A stretch of DNA of 64,000 nucleotides from Lacrimispora algidixylanolytica (lineage in GTDB: Bacteria > Bacillota > Clostridia > Lachnospirales > Lachnospiraceae). A program made the position numbers and the translations under genes. Shown in pieces: positions 35,610 to 44,062 of the stretch (position 1 is its first letter; each line of letters opens with the position of its first letter). The stretch is taken from positions 62,001 to 126,000 of the forward strand of contig NZ_MCIA01000006.1 of NCBI RefSeq assembly GCF_003609635.1. The letters are read 5' to 3'. Under the pieces are notes generated by a model. That model ran no database searches. It saw only the letters and a program-made list of their open reading frames with translations, and was not told the DNA's origin.

Positions 35610-35819
35610 ATGCCTATCATAATTAATCTTGATGTTATGCTTTCAAAAAGGAAAGTATCAAGTTTGGAGTTCTCCCAAAAGATTGGCATTACTCCTGCTA
35701 ATCTATCAATACTAAAGACAGGGAAAGCTAAAGCCATTCGAATATCTACATTAGAAGCAATATGTCGTGAATTAGAATGTCAGCCAGGGGATATTTTAGA
35801 ATATATCAAGTGTGAATAA
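35610..35819 (+). CDS. Xre/YozG-type HTH regulator
   Basis: A 69-residue single-domain Cro/CI-like regulator: LDVMLSKRKVSSLEFSQKIG, ITPANLSILKTGKAKAIRIS and LEAICRELECQPGDILEYI. AAAAAGGAAGTGA lies before the ATG at 35610; an upstream in-frame codon at 35577 overlaps the DUF2975 gene. Genes of this type commonly regulate the adjacent DUF2975 gene and bind the AT-rich inverted repeat upstream of the cassette. Confidence 0.9.
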   Translation: MPIIINLDVMLSKRKVSSLEFSQKIGITPANLSILKTGKAKAIRISTLEAICRELECQPGDILEYIKCE

Positions 35820-35831
35820 GGAGAACATAGT

Positions 35832-36068
35832 ATGTCTGAATTAGAACCATTAATGTCTATAATAATTCTATTATATTTACCTTTCGGATCATTTTTATTA
35901 GCTACAGTTTCATTTATAATTGGACTTTTCCTAAAATTTAAAAAATTAAAAAGCTACAAAAAATTGTTTGTTATGGGAAGGGTGTTCTTTGCAATTTCAA
36001 TCATTGTTCATTTTACATTTTATTTTGCTGTTATGTTTTACGGTATTGGTCTAGGAATGTCGGAATAA
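35832..36068 (+). CDS. Small membrane protein of the DUF2975 cassette
   Basis: A 78-residue protein with two hydrophobic spans (about 10-32 and 48-70) joined by a lysine-rich loop (KFKKLKSYKK). AGGAGAACATAGT precedes the ATG and the gene starts 12 bases after the Xre stop, so the three genes are one operon. It is not recognised; membrane partner of DUF2975 is a possibility. Confidence 0.7.
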   Translation: MSELEPLMSIIILLYLPFGSFLLATVSFIIGLFLKFKKLKSYKKLFVMGRVFFAISIIVHFTFYFAVMFYGIGLGMSE

Positions 36069-36093
36069 TAGCAAATCACAAACCCAGTAAGTC

Positions 36094-36130
36094 AAAAAAG
36101 AAATCCCGAAAGATCAGAATTTCCTTTTTT
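36094..36130. terminator. Bidirectional terminator between converging genes
   Basis: AAAAAAGAAAT and ATTTCCTTTTTT form a stem with one bulge; T runs occur on both strands. It serves the cassette and the opposite-strand permease. Confidence 0.5.
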
Positions 36131-36138
36131 ATAAACAA

Positions 36139-37491
36139 TTATAGAGTTGTTTTCTTTAATCTCAGAATCAGTGCACCTAGCATCATGACGATAAAATATA
36201 CAATTAGAAATGCAACGACAGCCATTCCGTGGGCAAACCATGCAGCGATGATCATAAAGATGCATCCCAAAAGAGATAGACATGGCATCAGGAACCGATT
36301 GAAAAATGTTAGCTCTTTTTCCTTTTTCATAAACATAATAAAGATTGGGATATAAATAGCGTAAATCGTTACGATTGGTAGTTCTGAGGAATCAAAGCTA
36401 AAGAATCCAAACCAGCTTGTGGTTAAATTGGCTCCATAGAAATAAAGAAGCCAGATACTACAGAGAAACAATCCCAGTATAGCAGAGTTTACAGGCATAT
36501 TTGTAGTAGAATCAACCTGACTGAAAACCTTTGGATTTGGTCCAAGACCTCTTGCCGCGATGGAATAAATTCCTCTGGTACAGCCTAACATCAGACCATT
36601 TAAAGTACCAAGGCATGAGATGATAACAAATACAAAAAGCAGTGTACCACCTGCAGAGGAAAAGATGGTCTGGAATGCAAGTTTAGCACCTGTTTCTCCA
36701 CCTGCCATCATTACTTCATTTTTAATGGTTCCGGCCAAGCCGATATAATAAAGAATATAAACGGACATAGTAATAAAGGTTCCTGCGATGAGTGCCAAAG
36801 GAAGATTCTTCTTCGCATCTTTTAATTCCGCATTGATACAAGTAGCGATGATCCAGCCTTCATAAGCAAAGCTGGCTGCAACAATAGCAGTAAACAAACC
36901 GCCAGACGTTCCTTGAGAAACATAATGAGTGAAGTTATATGCGGTCATACCACTTCTCACGCCCATAAAGGTTCCTACCACTGCCATTAAAAAAAGAGGC
37001 ACCAGTTTAATGACCGTTGTGCTTACCTGGAATTTACCGGCAAGGACAGGAGATAAGGCATTAAGCGTAAAGCTGGCTACCAAGTATAGGCATGCAATTG
37101 TCATACATTCTCCGCCAGTTATGGAAAAACCTAAGATGACGCAGGTATACCGTGCAGAGACCCATGCTAGCACTGAGGTAATGGTTGGGTAATATATGAT
37201 TGCCATAAACCAGCCTACGTAAAAAGCATATTTTTTCCCCATTGTAGCTTCTGCGTAATCCACGACACCATTGACGTACTGGTATCTGGTAGCCATAACA
37301 GAGAATGTATAAGCACAGGAAATCATAATGATACCGCCGATCACCCAGGCAAAAATCCCCTTCTTTAGATCTCCTCCAGTCGCTGTAAGGATCTTTTCTG
37401 CCTTAAAAAAAACACCGCTTCCGATAACGATGCCAACAACCATGGCAATGGCTGTGATAAGACCGAATTTTTTTTCTAATTTTGGTTCCAT
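36139..37491 (-). CDS. APC-family amino acid permease
   Basis: A 450-residue transporter with about 12 membrane helices. The first helix has FGLITAIAMVVGIVIGSGVFF, the glycine-rich substrate loop of the amino acid-polyamine-organocation family, followed by GGIIMISCAYTFSVMATRY and SFAYEGWIIATCINAELKDA, close to the serine/threonine exchanger-like branch. The ATG at 37491 is preferred to the TTG at 37515; AGGAATGG lies upstream. It is a single gene. The transported amino acid is not determined. Confidence 0.88.
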   Translation of the reverse strand: MEPKLEKKFGLITAIAMVVGIVIGSGVFFKAEKILTATGGDLKKGIFAWVIGGIIMISCAYTFSVMATRYQYVNGVVDYAEATMGKKYAFYVGWFMAIIYYPTITSVLAWVSARYTCVILGFSITGGECMTIACLYLVASFTLNALSPVLAGKFQVSTTVIKLVPLFLMAVVGTFMGVRSGMTAYNFTHYVSQGTSGGLFTAIVAASFAYEGWIIATCINAELKDAKKNLPLALIAGTFITMSVYILYYIGLAGTIKNEVMMAGGETGAKLAFQTIFSSAGGTLLFVFVIISCLGTLNGLMLGCTRGIYSIAARGLGPNPKVFSQVDSTTNMPVNSAILGLFLCSIWLLYFYGANLTTSWFGFFSFDSSELPIVTIYAIYIPIFIMFMKKEKELTFFNRFLMPCLSLLGCIFMIIAAWFAHGMAVVAFLIVYFIVMMLGALILRLKKTTL

Positions 37492-37670
37492 CGTTTGACC
37501 ATTCCTATTCTTCAATAGAATTCCTTTGTCTTTATTTTTTCACCATACATAAATAATTTACCCGAAATCTAAAATTATAAGATTTGGACCCCAATTATTG
37601 CTGACGAAACTGTAATTATTTTATCATAAGATCAGATAAAATTCACCAAAAATTTCACTTTAACGGAATA

Positions 37671-37710
37671 AAAATGCACAGTCAGCCGATAAGGCCATTC
37701 TGTGCATTTT
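37671..37710 (-). terminator. Terminator of the MFS gene
   Basis: AAAATGCACAG (37671-37681) and CTGTGCATTTT (37700-37710) form a perfect 11-bp stem; on the minus strand a T-rich tail follows. Confidence 0.85.
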
Positions 37711-37723
37711 TATATTTTTGATA

Positions 37724-39031
37724 CTACGAACTAGTTTCCTCAATTTTCCATAAGTGTCGGTCAAATCGAAACGGAAGACAGGATAAGGCACCTGTTATAC
37801 CAATGACAAAAAAGAAGAGGGCAGCACCAGAGCCTTTCCCTGATCCGAAGATACTTAAAAGAAAACTTCCAGCTACTTGTTTGGCCATAAGAGGTTCAAA
37901 GACCTTATCAATTAGTATGCCTCCGATCAAATAGCCTAATGGAATGGTAAAAAACTGTAGTGTATTCCGAGCGGAATAAACTCGCCCCTGCATGGTTACT
38001 GGTATTTTGGAGCGCAGTAAGACATCCATATTGGCTCCCATAACAGGAATCAAAATCCAGCCAAGAACAGAACCAAGGCACCAAACGGGAGTAGTCTTTC
38101 CAAAAGCAAGGATGAAATTCTCTGTGCTCATGGAAAAGAGCAGACAGTTTAAGATAACCCTGATCCGGCTTTTGGGTGCAGGGAGAAGGGTAACCAATAT
38201 GCTTCCTGCCAAGGTAGCAAGGCCAGCCGCCATATTAACCATGCCAAGTTCTAGTTTTCCACCTCCAGCTCTTGAAAGTAACATTGGAGCAAGAGCGGCA
38301 TTGTACATAGAGGCAGTAAAGTTTATGACTGCCAGAAACAAAATAAGGTCAAGAATTCCACGTTCCTTTTTTAGATACGTTAACCCGGCATTTACGGATT
38401 GCAGCATTGTCTCCCTGTGGTAATCACGATCTGATTTTACCTGTGGGATCTTTACAAAGAACAGTAAAACAGTAAACGCGCTAAAAAAAGTAATTAAGTC
38501 AAATACAATCACCCATTGTAAGCCTGCAAAAGAAAGCAGAGCCGTAGATAGAACCGGTGCCACAACTGTAACCAAGGAGTTGGATAAAGAGCGAAGACCG
38601 CTGACTCTCTGGTAATGCTTTTTCGGTGTCAAAAGACTGACGGCTACATCGGCGGCGGGCTGTTGCAAGGTGTTCATGAGCCCGTTTAAAGTGTTGATGA
38701 TATACAAATGCCAGATTTCAAGCTTTCCTGTGGATAAAAGGATAAGCACAAAAATTGTACAAAGGGCAGCAAAGCTGTCACTTGCCAGCATTATGATCTT
38801 TTTGTTATGACGGTCAATAAAAGAACCTGCAAATATACTAAATAGTACATAGGGACCATAAGAACAGATGGTCAGTAATGCCGTAGTAAGGGCTGATCCC
38901 TTTTGTTCATATGCCCAGATCACCAAAGCAAGGCTTGTCATTGAGCTGCCCAGTGATGAGAAGGACTGTGTCCCCCATAAAATAAGAAACGTCTGAAGTT
39001 CCTTTATATTCTCTCTAAAATTTCTAAACAT
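37724..39031 (-). CDS. MFS efflux transporter (macrolide-efflux-like)
   Basis: A 435-residue major facilitator with 12 predicted helices and an N-terminus FLILWGTQSFSSLGSSMTSL typical of Mef/MFS_3 drug exporters; SFIDRHNKKIIMLASD is the loop 2-3 signature and SKIPVTMQGRVYSARN the matching mid-protein loop. It probably exports an antibiotic or other toxic compound. AAAAGGAG lies ten bases before the ATG but can be hidden in a helix of the leader. A promoter, leader ORF and two interleaved stems precede it, so expression is likely induced through ribosome stalling. A terminator follows. Confidence 0.88.
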   Translation of the reverse strand: MFRNFRENIKELQTFLILWGTQSFSSLGSSMTSLALVIWAYEQKGSALTTALLTICSYGPYVLFSIFAGSFIDRHNKKIIMLASDSFAALCTIFVLILLSTGKLEIWHLYIINTLNGLMNTLQQPAADVAVSLLTPKKHYQRVSGLRSLSNSLVTVVAPVLSTALLSFAGLQWVIVFDLITFFSAFTVLLFFVKIPQVKSDRDYHRETMLQSVNAGLTYLKKERGILDLILFLAVINFTASMYNAALAPMLLSRAGGGKLELGMVNMAAGLATLAGSILVTLLPAPKSRIRVILNCLLFSMSTENFILAFGKTTPVWCLGSVLGWILIPVMGANMDVLLRSKIPVTMQGRVYSARNTLQFFTIPLGYLIGGILIDKVFEPLMAKQVAGSFLLSIFGSGKGSGAALFFFVIGITGALSCLPFRFDRHLWKIEETSS

Positions 39032-39033
39032 GA

Positions 39034-39134
39034 CTTTGCTCCTTTTACTTTTATATTAGTTAAAAGAGTGCAAAGCCTGTAGGACGAATGATCTTACTCC
39101 GTGTAGTTTCGTCCTTTTCAGACCTTACACGGAG
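39034..39134 (-). promoter_or_regulatory. Attenuation-type leader RNA of the MFS gene
   Basis: In RNA order: CTCCGTGTA (39134-39126) complements TACACGGAG (39105-39097); AGGACGAA (39115-39108) complements TTCGTCCT (39088-39081). The pairs are perfect and interleaved, so the two stems exclude each other or form a pseudoknot. Then CTTTGCACTCTTTT (39075-39062) pairs with AAAAGGAGCAAAG (39046-39034), covering the MFS ribosome binding site. The first arm lies inside the leader ORF. No T run follows, suggesting translational rather than transcriptional attenuation. Confidence 0.75.
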
Positions 39135-39156
39135 CAGTGCCAATGCATAATTTCAT
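39118..39156 (-). CDS. 12-codon leader peptide of the MFS gene
   Basis: ATG at 39156, preceded by AAAGGAAG with a 6-base spacer, encodes MKLCIGTAPCKV and stops with TGA at 39118-39120. Its last codons overlap the 5' arm of the first leader stem, the geometry expected of a regulatory peptide on which a drug-stalled ribosome would open the structure. It is far too short for an independent protein, and its role is inferred from position. Confidence 0.6.
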   Translation of the reverse strand: MKLCIGTAPCKV

Positions 39157-39197
39157 GATTTTCTTCCTTTGGTTTAAAATTTATTTTTATATCATTT

Positions 39198-39227
39198 AGT
39201 ATAACTCCTAGCTTCTGAAAGAGTCAA
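39198..39227 (-). promoter_or_regulatory. Promoter of the leader and MFS gene
   Basis: On the minus strand TTGACT (39227-39222), 18 bases, TATACT (39203-39198). The transcript would begin near 39191, giving a leader of about 160 bases. Confidence 0.75.
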
Positions 39228-39266
39228 GAAAATTGATTCATAGTTATTAGGAGTTTTGGTAAACAT

Positions 39267-39307
39267 AAAAATACCAGCCTTCCAAGAGCGTGGAGTGCTG
39301 GTATTTT
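39267..39307 (-). terminator. Terminator of the HxlR gene
   Basis: AAAATACCAGC and GCTGGTATTTT (39297-39307) form a perfect 11-bp stem; on the minus strand a T run follows. It separates the HxlR gene from the MFS promoter. Confidence 0.85.
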
Positions 39308-39333
39308 ATATTATTATAGTCCATGCACATTCA

Positions 39334-39693
39334 TTATGAAGAAAATGTCATGGAGCAGCTAGCTTCTAATCCGTTCTGGTTCAAGTAATCGGTGCCCCAA
39401 GTATAGATTGCCTCTAGAATCGGACGAATGCTGATTCCTAAATCAGAAAGGCAATAATCCACCCGTGGTGGTACCACTGGAAACACAGTGCGATTAATTA
39501 AATGATTCTCCTCCAGCTCCCTTAGCTGCTGAGTAAGCATCTTTGGAGTTGCTTGAGGAATGAGTTTTCTAAGTTCCCCAAAACGCAGAGTTTTATCTGT
39601 TAAATGCCATAAAATAAGAGCTTTATATTTTCCACCAATCATATTAAGCGTAGTATCTACCGGGCAATGGTAAGCGTTACAGTTGCAGTCCAT
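39334..39693 (-). CDS. HxlR-family transcriptional regulator
   Basis: A 119-residue winged-HTH regulator: CPVDTTLNMIGGKYKALILW, LRFGELRKLIPQATPKMLTQ and VVPPRVDYCLSDLG. The N-terminus MDCNCNAYHCPV has four cysteines, three more than the usual redox cysteine, and a histidine, which may indicate metal or thiol sensing and fits the divergent copper ATPase. AAGGAGG precedes the ATG. It probably controls itself and copA through the inverted repeat in the shared spacer. Confidence 0.9.
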   Translation of the reverse strand: MDCNCNAYHCPVDTTLNMIGGKYKALILWHLTDKTLRFGELRKLIPQATPKMLTQQLRELEENHLINRTVFPVVPPRVDYCLSDLGISIRPILEAIYTWGTDYLNQNGLEASCSMTFSS

Positions 39694-39713
39694 AAGCGGA
39701 AACCTCCTTCTTA

Positions 39714-39729
39714 GTATCCTTTTGGGTAC
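39714..39729. promoter_or_regulatory. Candidate HxlR operator between hxlR and copA
   Basis: GTATCC-TTTT-GGGTAC is an inverted repeat with 10 of 12 arm positions symmetric, between the divergent HxlR and copA genes. Its location next to the HxlR start suggests autoregulation. Confidence 0.45.
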
Positions 39730-39842
39730 TATGTTACAATAAAGTACATACTTGCAAAAATCATAATAACTGTCATAATAATATCATAAGCTATAAAAAA
39801 CTTCAAGGCAGTTCTTAAAATATAAAGGTGAGGTGAAAGAGA

Positions 39843-42323
39843 ATGGCTAGTGAAATGTTAAATATACGAGGCATGACATGTGCTGCCTGCGCACAGAGAA
39901 TTGAAAAGACTGTGCGAAAACTTTCCGGTGTGAATCTGGCCAATGTGAATCTGGCCAGTGAAAAGCTGTTTGTGGAATACGACAGCGATCAAGTGGAACT
40001 TTCTGCTGTGAAGGCAGCAGTTACTAAAATCGGATACGAAGTTGCAGAGAAATCCGAAAATGCCAAGGTTACAATTCCAATTGGTGGCATGACCTGTGCC
40101 GCTTGTGCAAGAAGAGTGGAAAAAGCCATTGGAAAGCTGGAAGGCATCGAAGAGACTTCTGTAAACTTTGCAACAGAAAAGGCAACCGTAACATACGATC
40201 CTCAGACCGTAAGATTATCTGTGATCCGTGGGGCCATTGAAAAGGCTGGTTATGAGGCCTTGGAAGTGGATAAAGCGGATGCGGTAGATGAAGATCGCGC
40301 CAGAAAGCAGAAAGAGATTAAGACACTCTGGACTAAGTTCATTGTATCTGCTATTTTCTCCATTCCCCTGTTCTACATTGCTATGGCTCCAATGATAACC
40401 TTTGTCCGTCTGCCATTTCCGGCAGGGATTGAGCCAATGCGGTATCCACTGATTTATGCGCTATTAGAACTATTTTTAGTCATTCCTGTATTAGCAGTCG
40501 GTTACCGATTCTATACCGTTGGATTTAAGGCTTTGATTCAAAGAAGCCCTAACATGGATTCTCTTATTGCAATTGGAACTTCAGCAGCCGTAATATACAG
40601 TGTTTATAACACGTTCCAGATTGCTTCCGGTCATTTTATGGCAGTGGATGCGCTCTATTATGAATCCGCTGGAGTTATTATCACCCTAATCCTACTGGGA
40701 AAATCCCTGGAAGCCGTTTCGAAGGGACGTACCAGTGAAGCCATTAAAAAGTTAATGGGTCTGACCCCTAAGACTGCTATCATCTTTGTGGATGGAGTGG
40801 AAAAAGAAATTCCCATTGACGAAGTGGAGCTGGGGGATGTTATTATAGTAAAGCCGGGAGAAAAAATTCCCGTAGATGGTACCGTCATCAGTGGTAATAC
40901 TTCCATTGATGAATCCATGCTTACCGGAGAAAGTATGCCGGTAGATAAAAAAGAAGGGGATCCTGTTTATGCAGCTTCTATTAATACCACAGGTGCATTC
41001 CGCTTTAAAGCAGAAAAGATAGGCAGCGAAACAGCGCTGGCTCAGATCATAAAACTTGTTGAAGACGCCCAGGGCTCAAAGGCGCCCATCGCACAGATGG
41101 CGGATATTGTATCTGGATATTTTGTTCCAGTGGTTTGTGCCATTGCGCTTGTGTCTGGTGTTGCCTGGTATTTCGGTACGGGAGGCGATTTAAAATTCGC
41201 CCTTACCATCTTTATATCCGTCTTGGTTATCGCATGTCCTTGTGCACTTGGCCTTGCAACACCAACAGCTATTATGGTTGGAACTGGTAAAGGCGCTGAG
41301 AATGGGATTTTAATTAAGGGTGGAGAAGCTCTTGAGACCGCTCATAAGATAACCACCATTGTATTTGATAAAACAGGTACCATTACGGAAGGAAAACCAA
41401 CTGTAACTGATGTTCTGACCATAGAAGGAATCTCAAAAGATATGTTGTTACAGCTTACTGCTTCTGCAGAAAAGAATTCAGAACACCCTCTTGGCCAGGC
41501 GATTGTGCTGGGAGCAAAGGCTGCAGGACTTGAGCTATTTGCTACAGAGCAGTTCGAGGCGTTAACAGGTCGTGGAATTCAGGCCAATATCAAAGGAGAA
41601 GATATTCTTGCAGGAAACCGGAAGCTGATGGATGAAAGTGGAATATCCTTGGCTGGAATGGAAGAAGTTTCTGACCGTCTGGCAGAGGAAGGAAAGACTC
41701 CTATGTATGTGGCAATCAATGGAACCTTAGCTGGAATCGTTGCAGTAGCCGATGTGGTGAAGGAATCCAGCCGTGCCGCTATAGAAAGCCTTCATAAGAT
41801 GGGAATGGAAGTGGCAATGATCACAGGTGACAATGCAAAAACAGCCGCCGCCATTGCAAAGCAGGTAGGAATTGACCGAGTGCTTTCTGAAGTTCTTCCA
41901 AAAGATAAGTCAAATGAAGTGAAAAAGCTTCAAAGTGAGGGCAAAAAGGTTGCCATGGTAGGAGATGGAATTAACGATGCACCAGCTCTTGCTCAGGCTG
42001 ATATAGGAATTGCCATTGGTTCTGGTACTGATGTGGCAATGGAATCCGCTGATATTGTACTCATGCGTTCAGATTTAATGGATGTACCAACTGCCATTCA
42101 TTTAAGTAAGCAAACCATTCGTAACATCAAGCAGAATCTATTCTGGGCCTTTGGTTACAATGTAATCGGAATCCCAATTGCAGCAGGACTTCTTCATCTT
42201 CTCTTTAATGGCCCGCTGTTAAATCCAATTTTCGCAGCAGCAGCCATGAGCTTAAGCTCTGTTTCCGTATTGACAAACGCATTGAGGCTTAAGAGATTTA
42301 AGCCTGTTACAGGAAAGAGGTGA
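39843..42323 (+). CDS. copA: Copper-exporting P-type ATPase
   Basis: A P1B-type ATPase of 826 residues that pumps Cu+ out of the cell. Two heavy-metal domains carry [10 protein letters not shown] (Cys13, Cys16) and [11 protein letters not shown] (Cys85, Cys88). The core has eight membrane helices, the actuator TGES, the membrane metal motif [10 protein letters not shown], the phosphorylation site [11 protein letters not shown], the nucleotide motif SEHPLGQAI and the hinge [27 protein letters not shown] precedes the ATG. It is divergent from an HxlR gene and followed by an exported protein and CopZ. Confidence 0.95.
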   Translation: MASEMLNIRGMTCAACAQRIEKTVRKLSGVNLANVNLASEKLFVEYDSDQVELSAVKAAVTKIGYEVAEKSENAKVTIPIGGMTCAACARRVEKAIGKLEGIEETSVNFATEKATVTYDPQTVRLSVIRGAIEKAGYEALEVDKADAVDEDRARKQKEIKTLWTKFIVSAIFSIPLFYIAMAPMITFVRLPFPAGIEPMRYPLIYALLELFLVIPVLAVGYRFYTVGFKALIQRSPNMDSLIAIGTSAAVIYSVYNTFQIASGHFMAVDALYYESAGVIITLILLGKSLEAVSKGRTSEAIKKLMGLTPKTAIIFVDGVEKEIPIDEVELGDVIIVKPGEKIPVDGTVISGNTSIDESMLTGESMPVDKKEGDPVYAASINTTGAFRFKAEKIGSETALAQIIKLVEDAQGSKAPIAQMADIVSGYFVPVVCAIALVSGVAWYFGTGGDLKFALTIFISVLVIACPCALGLATPTAIMVGTGKGAENGILIKGGEALETAHKITTIVFDKTGTITEGKPTVTDVLTIEGISKDMLLQLTASAEKNSEHPLGQAIVLGAKAAGLELFATEQFEALTGRGIQANIKGEDILAGNRKLMDESGISLAGMEEVSDRLAEEGKTPMYVAINGTLAGIVAVADVVKESSRAAIESLHKMGMEVAMITGDNAKTAAAIAKQVGIDRVLSEVLPKDKSNEVKKLQSEGKKVAMVGDGINDAPALAQADIGIAIGSGTDVAMESADIVLMRSDLMDVPTAIHLSKQTIRNIKQNLFWAFGYNVIGIPIAAGLLHLLFNGPLLNPIFAAAAMSLSSVSVLTNALRLKRFKPVTGKR

Positions 42324-42330
42324 ACCATCT

Positions 42331-43053
42331 ATGAATAAGAATAAAAAACTGATTGCATCTGCAATAGCTGCATTGGTCATAGTTGCAGCCATCACAGTGG
42401 GTGTTGTAAAGACGGCGGAAGGGAATCTAGATGTAATCGGAAAAGGGTCCCAGAAAACGTTTGAAGCTGTTTTAAATGTTCTTCCGGATGCGGGTAAGGC
42501 CGATGAAGCAAATGCAGGCTGGTCCTTAGAGTCTCCAGATGGCGAAGTTCGCTTAATCTGGAGTGGAGATTACAACAAAAGCCCAGTGTATGATGTTATG
42601 CTGGAATTCGATGCAAAACCCTTTCTAGATGCAGGGCTTGATGAGAGTAGGCTTTCCGATCAATACAAAAGAAATGATGGATCAATTATCATAGGCAGCA
42701 AGCTTCGTAAGGAGGCACCGTCTGTAAAAGAAGGGCCAAATGCCTTATCTGCCTATCAGCAGATCGAAACATATAATCCTGACACAATCAATTATCATTC
42801 AGCGATGGACCATTACGGCTTAAAGCTTGGAGATGGAAATATGTTTGAATGGGCAAAGAATATGGAAACCAATACAGTAACAAAGAAAGATCAGGATAAG
42901 GACATTGTATTTGTCTTGAATCCAGAGCCGCTAATAGCAGCAGGCGTTGATCCCGAAAAGGTGGAAGGCTGGGTATATACAACCGTTCCAGTTATGGATC
43001 ACGGTAAAAATGTTGAGGTTTACAAATTTTTAAAGCCCTTTAATATAAAATAA
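42331..43053 (+). CDS. Exported protein of unknown function in the cop operon
   Basis: A 240-residue protein with an N-terminal signal or anchor (KKLIASAIAALVIVAAITVGV) and a soluble domain of about 205 residues that I do not recognise. Visible features are GWSLESPDGEVRLIWSGDY, MLEFDAKPFLDAGLDESRL, and a similar FVLNPEPLIAAGVDPEKVEG later, which suggests an internal duplication. The soluble part has no cysteine, so metal binding by thiols is unlikely. Its ribosome binding site overlaps the copA stop codon, so it is tightly coupled to copA. Confidence 0.8.
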   Translation: MNKNKKLIASAIAALVIVAAITVGVVKTAEGNLDVIGKGSQKTFEAVLNVLPDAGKADEANAGWSLESPDGEVRLIWSGDYNKSPVYDVMLEFDAKPFLDAGLDESRLSDQYKRNDGSIIIGSKLRKEAPSVKEGPNALSAYQQIETYNPDTINYHSAMDHYGLKLGDGNMFEWAKNMETNTVTKKDQDKDIVFVLNPEPLIAAGVDPEKVEGWVYTTVPVMDHGKNVEVYKFLKPFNIK

Positions 43054-43078
43054 TAGAAAAAAGATGGAGGTAATACAA

Positions 43079-43288
43079 ATGGCTACAACAATTTTAAAAG
43101 TAGAAGGTATGTCTTGTCAGCACTGTGTGAAAGCAGTGACTGGTGCAGTAGGGGAATTAGAAGGTGTGTCTAGCGTATCCGTAGATTTGGAAGCAAAAAC
43201 AGTAACCGTGGATCACGATCCAGAGAAAGCTCCAATTGAAAAAATTAAATTTGAAATAGATGATCAGGGCTACGATGTAGTGGAATAA
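43079..43288 (+). CDS. copZ: Copper chaperone CopZ
   Basis: A 69-residue heavy-metal-associated domain with the metal motif GMSCQHCVKAV, then SSVSVDLEAKTVTVDHDP; the fold and length match CopZ, which hands Cu+ to CopA. The ATG at 43079 lies eight bases after GGAGG; an upstream in-frame ATG at 43064 overlaps that ribosome binding site. It ends the copA operon and is followed by a terminator. Confidence 0.94.
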   Translation: MATTILKVEGMSCQHCVKAVTGAVGELEGVSSVSVDLEAKTVTVDHDPEKAPIEKIKFEIDDQGYDVVE

Positions 43289-43294
43289 AAAGGT

Positions 43295-43325
43295 CGGGAA
43301 TCGCTTTAGGGCGATTCCCGCTTTT
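43295..43325 (+). terminator. Terminator of the cop operon
   Basis: CGGGAATCGC and GCGATTCCCG form a 10-bp stem (43295-43320) followed by CTTTT. Confidence 0.75.
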
Positions 43326-43358
43326 CCAGTTTATTTTGGATGTGGAAGAGGTGTTTGG

Positions 43359-44057
43359 ATGAGCAAGAACATAAAAAACATACTGGTTGTGGATGATGAA
43401 CCAAAGATACTAGAGGTTGTCTGCGTTCTCTTAAAGAGCAAAGGATTCTGTCCGATTCCTGCGGAAAACGGAAAGAAAGCGCTTGAGATATTTGATGCGG
43501 AAAATATCTCTTTGGTGCTTCTTGATCTCATGCTTCCAGATCTTTCCGGGGAAGAGGTATGCAGTGCCATACGCAAGAAGTCCCGGGTTCCTATTATTAT
43601 GCTTACTGCAAAGGTGGAGGAAATTGACTTGGTAGAAGGGTTTTCCCTTGGGGCGGATGATTATATAACAAAGCCCTTTGGATTAAAGGAACTTTATGCT
43701 AGAGTCGAAGCTGTACTTCGCAGAACGGAGCATGATTTGATCCCTTTAACCAGACATAACTCCTGGCGAGATGGAGATCTGATCGTGGATTTTGAAAAAA
43801 ATGAGGTCAAGAAAAATGGAACATCGGTAACACTTACTCCAAGTGAGCGCAATATCCTATCTGTTCTTATAAAATATCCTGGAAAGGTATTTACAAGAGA
43901 AGAGCTGATTGAGACAGCCATGGACAAGGGATTTACCGGATATGACAGAGCCATTGACAGCCATATTAAGAACATAAGAAAGAAAATTGAAGACGATCCC
44001 AGATGCCCTGTTTATGTCCTAACCATTCCAGGGCTAGGATATAAGTTTGGAGGGTGA
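43359..44057 (+). CDS. OmpR-family response regulator
   Basis: A 232-residue two-domain regulator. The receiver has VVDDEPKILEV, phospho-acceptor Asp56 in LLDLMLPDLSG, MLTAKVEEIDLVEGFSLGAD and KPFGLKEL; the C-terminal winged helix has LTPSERNILSVL and AIDSHIKNIRKKIEDDP. Its stop overlaps the kinase start region, so the two are a pair. Lying right behind the cop operon it may be the copper-responsive regulator, but a general envelope-stress role is equally possible. Confidence 0.93.
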   Translation: MSKNIKNILVVDDEPKILEVVCVLLKSKGFCPIPAENGKKALEIFDAENISLVLLDLMLPDLSGEEVCSAIRKKSRVPIIMLTAKVEEIDLVEGFSLGADDYITKPFGLKELYARVEAVLRRTEHDLIPLTRHNSWRDGDLIVDFEKNEVKKNGTSVTLTPSERNILSVLIKYPGKVFTREELIETAMDKGFTGYDRAIDSHIKNIRKKIEDDPRCPVYVLTIPGLGYKFGG

Positions 44058-44062
44058 AACCA

